Below, piece after piece: positions 54,791 through 61,623 of a stretch of 64,000 nucleotides of DNA. Made by a program: the position numbers and the translations under genes. Position 1 is the first letter of the stretch, and each line of letters starts with the position of its first letter. The notes under the pieces were generated by a model. It was not told the DNA's origin, did not search any database, and worked only from the letters and a program-made list of their open reading frames with translations. Source of the stretch: an uncultured Myxococcaceae bacterium (GTDB lineage Bacteria > Myxococcota_A > Polyangia > Polyangiales > Ga0077539); NCBI GenBank assembly GCA_945952225.1, contig CAMFHP010000003.1:1-64000 (forward strand), given 5' to 3'.

Positions 54791-55900
54791 ATGAAGAGAC
54801 TGAGGGCGTGGCTCCTTCTGGTGATCGTGCTCGGCGTGCTGACGCCGCTCGCGACGATGGCGCAACACACCGGCGGGAGCTTCGGCGGATCGAGCTGGGG
54901 CTCGGGGCGCTCGTCGTCGTCGTCGTCGGGCAGCCGCTCGGGGTCGAGCTGGGGCGGCGGGAGCCGGTCGAGTTCGAGCTGGGGAAGCTCCAGCCGCAGC
55001 GGCGGATCGTACGGCGGCGGATCGTACGGGGGCTCGTACGGCGGCGGCTCCTACGGGTCGTACGGGGGCGGCGGCGGGAGCAGCGAGGGAGGCGGCGCGG
55101 CCCTCTGCTGCGTGGTGCTGTTCTTCATCGTGGTGATTCTCATCGGCATGGCCCTGAGCAAGCGCCAGAACAACAGCGCGCCCATGGCCTACGTGCCGCC
55201 CGCGGGCGGCGGCGGCTTCGGTGACCCGCAGGAGAGCTTCTCGCTCGGCGCCCTCGCCATCGCGTTCGATTCGAACGTGCGCGCGCAGGTGCAGGGCGAG
55301 CTCGATCGCATCGCGCAGTCGATGCAGATGCAGAACACCCCCGACGCGCTCGAGAACGCCGCGCGCACCATGGCCACGACCCTCGGGCGCTACCTCGATC
55401 ACGCGTACATGACCCATCACGCGATCAGCGAGGGGCTCTCGATGCAGATGACGCAGCAGCAGTTTCAGGCTGCCGTCGATCAGGAGCGCGGGCGCTACAT
55501 CGTCGAGACCGTGCGCAACGACGCGGGCGGCGTGCGGAAGGTCAACGCCCCGGCCTCGCGCGCCCGGGCCGAAGAGGGCGGCGGCTTCGTGGTGGTGACC
55601 GTGCTCGTCGCGCGTCGCGGCAGGCTCACGGGGTTCCGTCCCGCGACCGATCGTCCGACGTTGCAGAGCGATCTGCAGGTGCTCCTCGCGGGCCCCGGTG
55701 CGCTCCAGGCGATGGAGGTCGTGTGGGTGCCGTCCGATCCCAACGACGTGATGTCGTCGGCGGAGATGGCCGTGAAGTTCCCGACGCTCAAGCCCATCGC
55801 CCCCGATGCGCGCGTGGGCCGTCGCGCCTGCGGCTACTGCAAGTCGGTGTACGCCGCCGAACTCACCACCTGCCCGAACTGCGGCGCCCCCTCCACGTGA
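54791..55900 (+). CDS. DUF1517-family membrane protein with Gly/Ser-rich segment and zinc ribbon
   Basis: 369 residues, ATG 54791, 7 nt after a TAACGT -10 so probably leaderless. Signal peptide or first membrane segment 8-24; Gly/Ser/Tyr-rich low-complexity 25-100 (repeated GGSYGGGSYGG); transmembrane segment CCVVLFFIVVILIGMALS (about 105-122); DUF1517-like domain about 148-335 (FSLGALAIAFDSNVRAQVQ, VVTVLVARRG); and C-terminal zinc-ribbon CGYCKSVYAAELTTCPNCG. The family is known from cyanobacteria and plants without a defined activity. The ribbon suggests nucleic-acid or protein contact on the cytoplasmic side. Confidence 0.85.
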   Translation: MKRLRAWLLLVIVLGVLTPLATMAQHTGGSFGGSSWGSGRSSSSSSGSRSGSSWGGGSRSSSSWGSSSRSGGSYGGGSYGGSYGGGSYGSYGGGGGSSEGGGAALCCVVLFFIVVILIGMALSKRQNNSAPMAYVPPAGGGGFGDPQESFSLGALAIAFDSNVRAQVQGELDRIAQSMQMQNTPDALENAARTMATTLGRYLDHAYMTHHAISEGLSMQMTQQQFQAAVDQERGRYIVETVRNDAGGVRKVNAPASRARAEEGGGFVVVTVLVARRGRLTGFRPATDRPTLQSDLQVLLAGPGALQAMEVVWVPSDPNDVMSSAEMAVKFPTLKPIAPDARVGRRACGYCKSVYAAELTTCPNCGAPST

Positions 55901-55981
55901 CGGTGTTCCTGTCACGACATTGAAGTCACGGACGAGCTCAAGGTACCTTCCTCCGCTGCCGTGGAGTTCAGGCACCGCCCC

Positions 55982-56911
55982 ATGAGATCGACCGCACGCC
56001 CCAACCGCGCCTCGCTCGTCGTCCTCCTCGCCCTGCTCTCGCTGCTCCCGGCCGTCGCGCCGGCGCAGAGCCTCGCGGGCCCCATCCAGACGCTCCACTC
56101 GTCGCGCGCGCCGCGGCTCCGTCTCGCGGCCGTGCGCGAGATCGGTCGCACGCGCCCCGAGGGCGGACGTCAGGCCCTCGAAGCGGCCCTCCACGACGGC
56201 ACACCCAACGTGCGACGCGCGGCGGCGCTCACCCTCGGCGAGATGGGCGACCGCAACGCGATCGACGCCCTCCGCGGCGCCCTCGAAGACCGCGACCGCA
56301 ACGTGCGCACGGCCGCGCAGGCCAGCGTGCGCGCGCTCTCGTCGCTGCCCGCGGTGACGGCTCCCACGCAGGCGGCGGTGGGCGTGCCCGCGGTGGCCGC
56401 CACGGCGCCCGCGCAGGTGACCACGGCCCCCATCGACTGGCGTCGCGTGCGCACCCTCGTGACCCTCACCTCGGTGAGCCAGCGCGGCGCAGGATCGCCC
56501 GCCGACGCCGAGCTCGTTCGCTCCTCGATCCGTCAGGCCATCGCGGCTTCCCCGGGCCTCGCGGTGCACCCCGGCGGAACGCTCCCCGCCGCGGCGCAGG
56601 CCCGACTCCGCGCGCGCACCATGCGCTGGTACTCGCTCGAAGGCTCGATCACCTCGCTCCAGCGCACGCAGGACGCCCAGGGCGTGCACGTGCGGGCCGA
56701 GCTCTCCATCGCGATCCTCGCCGAGCCCGCGCACAACATCATCGGCACGGTGAACACCGCCGCGTCGGCCTCCGAGGGGATCTACCCCGGCGGCACCGAC
56801 CCCACGCAGCGCCTCTCGCGTGCGGCCATCGAGGTCGCCTCGCGCGGCGTCGCGCAGCGCCTCCAGCAGCAGTTCGGCGCGCCCGCACCCGCGGGCCGTC
56901 GCCGTCGCTGA
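55982..56911 (+). CDS. Exported HEAT-repeat protein
   Basis: 309 residues from ATG 55982. Signal peptide (LLALLSLLPAVAPAQS), then HEAT/PBS-lyase-like repeats (about 45-125: RQALEAALHDGTPNVRRAAA, GALEDRDRNVRTAAQASVRA), an Ala/Pro/Val linker, and a C-terminal alpha/beta domain (about 160-300: RTLVTLTSVSQRG, RTMRWYSLEGSITSLQR). Periplasmic. Function unknown. Confidence 0.82.
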   Translation: MRSTARPNRASLVVLLALLSLLPAVAPAQSLAGPIQTLHSSRAPRLRLAAVREIGRTRPEGGRQALEAALHDGTPNVRRAAALTLGEMGDRNAIDALRGALEDRDRNVRTAAQASVRALSSLPAVTAPTQAAVGVPAVAATAPAQVTTAPIDWRRVRTLVTLTSVSQRGAGSPADAELVRSSIRQAIAASPGLAVHPGGTLPAAAQARLRARTMRWYSLEGSITSLQRTQDAQGVHVRAELSIAILAEPAHNIIGTVNTAASASEGIYPGGTDPTQRLSRAAIEVASRGVAQRLQQQFGAPAPAGRRRR

Positions 56912-56923
56912 ACCCTCTATTTT

Positions 56924-58858
56924 CTAGCGCATCCAGAAGAAATACGCCGAGCGCACCACCTGGCCCCGACGGGGTCGGTACGTGTTCCCACGGAACACGA
57001 TCGTGCGGGCGTCCTGGTTCCAGTCGAAGCCGTCGGCGCGGGAGCGCGGCGCGAGGCGATCGTCGACGGCGACGCGCAGGGTCGACGACACGGGCTGACG
57101 GTCGACGGTGAACTCGCTCGCGGCGCCCGCCACGGCGTCAACGATGCGCGAGAGGGCCGAGGCCACTTCGGCATCGAGCGCGGTGTTGAGCGGGATGTAC
57201 GCCCCGCCGTTGCCCACGGCCGCGCACGCGACGAAGTTCTCGACGCTCGGACACGCGTTGCGCGAGAAGAGGTTCGCCATCGCGAAGGTGAGAAACGCGC
57301 GGTCGGCGTACCAGCGCGTGGCCCCGCGCACGCGATCGGGCCCGGTGGCGCCCCAGCGGGCCGCGTCGAGCGCGAAGAAGCGCGCGTCGTCGTTGGTGCC
57401 GATCTCGTCGGTCACGAAGAACGCCGCGCGCGTGGCGTCGGGGCGAAAGCTCCGTCGCGCCGTGGGATCCATCGGGGCGCGGCGGTCCATGGCCTCGGTG
57501 GTGACGATGCCCGCGGCGACGGGTTCTTCTTCCTGCCCTTCGAGCGGATAGGGCGAGAGCGTGTCGGCGACGTCGTTGCGCCACGGGCGATAGGTGACCT
57601 CGTACGCGAGCCGCTGCGGCCCCATCGGATCGCTCCCGCGGATCCACTCGAAGCCCGGATCATCGAGGTCGAGGCCCGATGCGCGGCTGCCCGCCTGCAC
57701 CACGCCCACGCGCAGGTCGATGCCCGCGCTGTTCATCTCGCGAAAGAAGCGCTCCGCGGTGTTTCCGAGGCGCTCCTGGTCGTCTTCCATCGAGCGCGAC
57801 GTGTCGACGAGCCAGAGGAAGTCCGCCGTCACCTGCCGCGTCGCCGTCGTGCGCTGACACGTCACATCGAGCGCGGCGCCCGCGCGCGCGAGCCCCGTCG
57901 CGTTGGTCACATCGGCGAGCCGCGAGGCCGTCGCCCGCGCGGGGTCGTCGTAGAAGGCCTCCGGCGCCGTCGCGAGGATCATCACCGCGCGCCCCTCGTC
58001 GGGACGCAGCACCGTGGTCACCTCGATCACGAAGGCCCGCTGCGCCGTGAAGCCCTGCGCGTACGGCCCGGGGTTGAGCCCCACCACGTCGCGCGCCACG
58101 CGGTCGCGCACCACCGCCGCCGTGGTGCTCTCCAGCGCCGCCACACGGAACGACGACCGGCGATAGCGCAGCCCCTCGTGCGTGCTCCCCTCGCGTCCCA
58201 CGAGCACCGGCGTGGCGCCCACCGCGCTCACCACGCGGCCTTCGAGCTCGCCCGCCGTCGTGGCCAGGTCGCGCGGCGCGGCGAACTCCCAGAGCAGCGT
58301 CGCCACGTTCGCGTCGGGGTCATCGGCCGCCACGAGTCCGGTGCCCTCGGGGCCGCCTGCGTTGATGCGCGCGGTGCTCCACGCGGGGTCGAGCGCGATC
58401 TGCCGCGACGAGCCGGGGATGGGCACCACCGAGGGCTCGACGAGCGCGTACTCGGGGCACAGCGGATCCGCGGGATCGACGAGCACGGTCACCGGGCACT
58501 GCACCGACTCCCCCGTCGAGCGCGTGTAGGGCGTGGCCACGACGAGGTCCCACGTGCCCGAGGCGTCGGGCGTGAGCGTGGCGTCGGCGCTGCCCGTCGA
58601 GACCACCGTCGCACGGGCCCGCGCGGGCGCCATGCGCACGGACCACATGAACCCCGACGTGCGCGGCGCGGTGTGATCGACCTCGATCGTGAGGGGCGCG
58701 GCGACCCCCACGCGCGTTCGCAGTCGCAGCGGTCGGCACGCGGGCTCGACGGGCGCCACGTCGTCGGGCACCGAGGCGTCGAAGCGCAGATCACGGAGGC
58801 CGGTCTTCGATCCGCACGCGCTCACGAGCGCGGCACACACCAGGACTCTTCGAAGCAT
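56924..58858 (-). CDS. vWA-domain lipoprotein (ACGSKTGLR type)
   Basis: 644 residues from ATG 58858; a TAGACT -10 box (58870-58875) 11 nt upstream. Lipobox AALVSAC then GSKTGLRDLRF, matching the lipoprotein at 14746. N-terminal beta-rich domain about 40-330 (RTRVGVAAPLTIEVDHTAPR); vWA domain about 340-600 with MIDAS DTSRS in FLWLVDTSRSMEDDQ; beta C-terminus. Cys pairs suggest an extracytoplasmic location. It lies at the end of a minus-strand series with the inositol monophosphatase and the selenoprotein. Confidence 0.85.
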   Translation of the reverse strand: MLRRVLVCAALVSACGSKTGLRDLRFDASVPDDVAPVEPACRPLRLRTRVGVAAPLTIEVDHTAPRTSGFMWSVRMAPARARATVVSTGSADATLTPDASGTWDLVVATPYTRSTGESVQCPVTVLVDPADPLCPEYALVEPSVVPIPGSSRQIALDPAWSTARINAGGPEGTGLVAADDPDANVATLLWEFAAPRDLATTAGELEGRVVSAVGATPVLVGREGSTHEGLRYRRSSFRVAALESTTAAVVRDRVARDVVGLNPGPYAQGFTAQRAFVIEVTTVLRPDEGRAVMILATAPEAFYDDPARATASRLADVTNATGLARAGAALDVTCQRTTATRQVTADFLWLVDTSRSMEDDQERLGNTAERFFREMNSAGIDLRVGVVQAGSRASGLDLDDPGFEWIRGSDPMGPQRLAYEVTYRPWRNDVADTLSPYPLEGQEEEPVAAGIVTTEAMDRRAPMDPTARRSFRPDATRAAFFVTDEIGTNDDARFFALDAARWGATGPDRVRGATRWYADRAFLTFAMANLFSRNACPSVENFVACAAVGNGGAYIPLNTALDAEVASALSRIVDAVAGAASEFTVDRQPVSSTLRVAVDDRLAPRSRADGFDWNQDARTIVFRGNTYRPRRGQVVRSAYFFWMR

Positions 58859-58877
58859 AGGGGTGCGCGAGTCTACG

Positions 58878-59696
58878 TCACCACGTCGCGCAGGGGGCAC
58901 GCGCGGCGTCGCGAAGTGCGCCGAGCAGCGCGTCGTGGAGCCTCCCGTTGCTGGCGATGAGCGAGCCATCGCGGAGGTCGAGGGGCGCGCCCGCGAGGTC
59001 GCTCAACGCGCCGCCCGCTTCGAGCACGAGGAGCGTGCCGGCGGCGATGTCCCAGGGCTTGAGCCGCGGCTCCCAGTAGGCGTCGTAGGTGCCGTCGGCG
59101 GTGAGGGCCAGGTCGAGGGCCGCGGAGCCGCAGCGGCGAACCCCGCGGGTGCGTCGGGTGAGCGCGCAGAACTCCCGGAGGTTGTTGTCGTCGCGCGTGG
59201 GCGTGTCGTACGCGAAGCCCGTGGCGAGGAGCGCGTCGCCGAGACGATCCGTGGAGGAGACCACACAGCGCGATTCGTTGCGCCACGCGCCGCCGTGGCG
59301 CGAGGCCCGCCAGCGCGTTCCCAGGGCCGGGGCCGACACCGCCGACGCGAGGGGAACGGCCCCGTCGACGAGCCCGAGGGACACGCAGAAGAACGGATGC
59401 CCGTGCGCGAAGTTGGTGGTGCCGTCGAGGGGGTCGGCCCACAGCACGGGACGCGCGCCGGAGGGATGTCCGCCCGACTCTTCGGCCACCACGTCGAAGT
59501 GCGAGAGATGTTCGGCGAAGCGCGCGCGGAGCAGGGCTTCGCTCTCGCGGTCATACCTTGTCACAAGGTCGATGGCGCCCTTTCGCTCGATGGAGACGTG
59601 CGTGCGCCAGCCCGCGAGCACGAGGGCCGCGGCCTCGTCGGCAATGGAGAGCAGCGTGTGCGAGAGGTCTTCGAGCGCAGCGTCGGAGAGGGTCAC
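58878..59696 (-). CDS. Inositol monophosphatase family protein
   Basis: 272 residues from GTG 59696. Li-sensitive phosphatase fold: first metal site in DVVAEESGG, ADPLDGTTNFAHGHPFFCVS (DPLDGT motif) and second site LKPWDIAAGTLLVLEAGG. Hydrolyses inositol phosphates or related sugar phosphates/PAP with Mg. Start is 11 bp after the selenoprotein stop with a TAGCTC box overlapping it, so it may be both co-transcribed and independently started. Confidence 0.95.
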   Translation of the reverse strand: MTLSDAALEDLSHTLLSIADEAAALVLAGWRTHVSIERKGAIDLVTRYDRESEALLRARFAEHLSHFDVVAEESGGHPSGARPVLWADPLDGTTNFAHGHPFFCVSLGLVDGAVPLASAVSAPALGTRWRASRHGGAWRNESRCVVSSTDRLGDALLATGFAYDTPTRDDNNLREFCALTRRTRGVRRCGSAALDLALTADGTYDAYWEPRLKPWDIAAGTLLVLEAGGALSDLAGAPLDLRDGSLIASNGRLHDALLGALRDAARAPCATW

Positions 59697-59707
59697 GGCG
59701 CGCGGAG

Positions 59708-60586
59708 CTACATGCCCGCGCCGAGGAGTTCAAGCATCCGCGCGGCGCCCTGTGCGATCGACGAGGGACCGACGCCCGCCACGGAGCCGTTGTACTTCTC
59801 GACGATGCGCATGGTGCGAAGGTCGACGAGAAAGAGGCTCTCGCGAATGCCGTAGGTGTTGAGCGTGCGGGTGACGCGCTCGGCGGGCGGATCGATGAGC
59901 GCGGTCACGGGCAGGCGATAGGTGTTCACCCACGCGTCGAGGTTGGCGCGCGCCGTCGGCCCGCCCAGCGTCGACTCGAGGATCTCGACCACCACACCGC
60001 CCGCTGCGATCACCCGGGGACCTTGCGCGGCCAGATCACGGGCCGCGTTCTGACAGCCGGGTCAGTAGAACTCCGAGAGGTGCACCATGGCGTAGCCGCG
60101 GCCCGTCTCGCGGATCGCCTGCATCGACGTGGCGCCCCACGGGTACATCGTCGAGACGCGCAGTCCGTCGGGGTTCGTGTAGCCCTCCCACGCGAGGTTC
60201 GCGAGCACGTCGCCGCGTGCGATTCCGTAGGGCCCCGCGGGGTACGGACCCACGGCCACGGCGCCGTCTCCGCCCTCATCGCCCAGCGCATCGCGGGCCG
60301 CGTCGGTGAGCACGTCGAGCACGTCGGGCGACGCATCCGTGGCGCCCGCATCGGCGACGTCGGTCACCGCGCGTGCATCGCTCACGTCGCTTACGTCGGT
60401 CACGTCGGTCGCGTCCCGCGCGGCGCCCGCATCGGTCACATCGGTCGCGGTGACATCGGCGACGGACACGTCGGTGACGGAGACCTCGCGCGCATCGGCG
60501 AGGGCCGCATCGGAGGACTGCGCGGGCGGCGGCGTGGCGCTCGAACACGCCGTGAGCATCGCGAGCAGCAGCGGAACTCTTCGCAT
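59708..60586 (-). CDS. Probable selenoprotein: lipid-anchored thioredoxin-fold protein with in-frame TGA (UxxC)
   Basis: 293 codons including a TGA at 60062-60064 read as selenocysteine (residue 175). ATG 60586 has AGGTGA 8 nt upstream; a GTG at 60598 overlaps the previous stop. Lipobox LAMLTAC, then an Asp/Val/Ala/Thr linker, then a redoxin domain from about residue 113 (YPAGPYGIARGDVLANLAWE). The redox motif reads SEFY-U-P-G-C with the normal resolving Cys178; the frame stays open with unchanged codon bias for 117 more codons (VVVEILESTLGG, the cis-Pro strand RLPVTALIDP, ESLFLVDLRTMRIVEKY) to TAG. A SECIS-like hairpin follows the TGA. If TGA is a real stop, the thioredoxin domain would be cut at its active site. 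Confidence 0.8.
60026..60047 (-). promoter_or_regulatory. Candidate bacterial SECIS element
   Basis: In the mRNA, CGCGGCC pairs perfectly with GGCCGCG around loop CGUGAUCU. The loop begins 22 nt after the UGA and has G at position 2, as expected for SelB-recognised bacterial SECIS hairpins. CCGG (5-8 nt after U of UGA) can pair with CCGG at 48-51 to extend the base. Confidence 0.65.
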
Positions 60587-60594
60587 CGTGGGAC

Positions 60595-61557
60595 TCACCT
60601 CGCGGGCCGTACGCCGACCCAGGTCAGAAAAGAGATGCCCGATCCCGAGGCCGTGGTGGCAGACATTCCGTCGGCGGAGATGCGTCCCGTGGCGGCGACG
60701 AGGGCGCGGCCCGCGGTGGTGGGCTGTCGCACGATCTCCTGACCGAGCACCACGAACTCGACGGCGCTGCCCGCGGCGAGGCCCGTCGCATTGGGGAGCT
60801 GCACGGCCACGGGGCGGTCTGCGAGGAGGTTGAACGGCGCCAGCGCCCACGCCACGGTGACCCCCGCCTCACGGAGCGCCGCGGGCACGAGCGCGCCCGT
60901 CACCCGCACGCTCCGGAGGCGCTGACCGAGCTCGCCGAGGAGCGCGTCTTCGACGTCGAATTCGAGCCGCGTGCCCGACGCCACGGTGACCTGCACGTCG
61001 CCCGCGGTGAAGGTCCCGCCGGCGGTTCCTTCGGGCAGCACGGGGCCCACGTCGGTGTAGCGCGGCACCGCGAGGGGCGCGTCGAAGCGCACCACGCCGT
61101 CGACCGGCGGCGGCGAGGGAATGTGCACGCTCGCGTGGTCGGGACGCCCGTGCACGAGCAGCGAGTAGCCCGTGGTGTCGAGGGCGGTGCGCACGTCGAC
61201 GGTGAAGTTCCCCTGCGCGTCGGCGGAGGCGCCGAAGCACACCGCGCCGCACCAGGTGATCACCGCGTTCGAAAGCCCCGCGCCGCGCTCATCGACCGCG
61301 CGCCCCGTGACCCGCAGCACGCAGCGCGCGCCGGGCACGTCGACGCCTTCGAGGCACACGTCGGCGTCGGCGTCGGCGTCGGTCGAGACAGACGCATCAC
61401 GGAACGCTTCGGAGATTTCCGACGTGTCGGAGATTTCCGACGCATCGCCGCGGTCGACGGTGGCGTCGACGGGCGCGGGCGCGAGGGTGCGTCCGTCGCA
61501 CGCGGCGAGCGCGGCGAGGGCGAGGGCGAGGTGTGCGGTGCGGGGGAGTCTGGGCAT
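60595..61557 (-). CDS. Lipoprotein with carboxypeptidase-regulatory-like domain
   Basis: 320 residues from ATG 61557; a TAGCAT box lies at 61581-61586. Lipobox LAALAAC with Asp at +2, then a linker of Ser/Asp/Glu repeats (SEISDTSEISEAF) and Asp-Ala pairs. About 75-150 is a CarboxypepD_reg-like beta sandwich (LRVTGRAVDERGAGLSNAVI, ADAQGNFTVDVRT); the rest is beta-rich. The gene stops 8 bp before the selenoprotein start, so they are co-transcribed. Confidence 0.82.
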   Translation of the reverse strand: MPRLPRTAHLALALAALAACDGRTLAPAPVDATVDRGDASEISDTSEISEAFRDASVSTDADADADVCLEGVDVPGARCVLRVTGRAVDERGAGLSNAVITWCGAVCFGASADAQGNFTVDVRTALDTTGYSLLVHGRPDHASVHIPSPPPVDGVVRFDAPLAVPRYTDVGPVLPEGTAGGTFTAGDVQVTVASGTRLEFDVEDALLGELGQRLRSVRVTGALVPAALREAGVTVAWALAPFNLLADRPVAVQLPNATGLAAGSAVEFVVLGQEIVRQPTTAGRALVAATGRISADGMSATTASGSGISFLTWVGVRPAR

Positions 61558-61623
61558 CGTCGGCGACCGTCGGGCCCGCGATGCTACGCGAGACCGACGG
61601 TGCCGACAGGGGGCGTCGTGCGA

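Noticed and set aside
59708-60013. A separate 101-residue gene starting at GTG 60013, and a truncated lipoprotein ending at TGA 60062
   Set aside because: The two pieces are in the same frame, together make one thioredoxin fold, and the split falls at the active-site Cys; a SECIS-like hairpin is present. A read-through selenoprotein explains this better than two genes.
61412-61441. Repeated TCGGAGATTTCCGA as an operator pair
   Set aside because: It lies inside the linker of the lipoprotein gene and encodes repeated Ser-Glu-Ile-Ser; best explained as a coding minisatellite.
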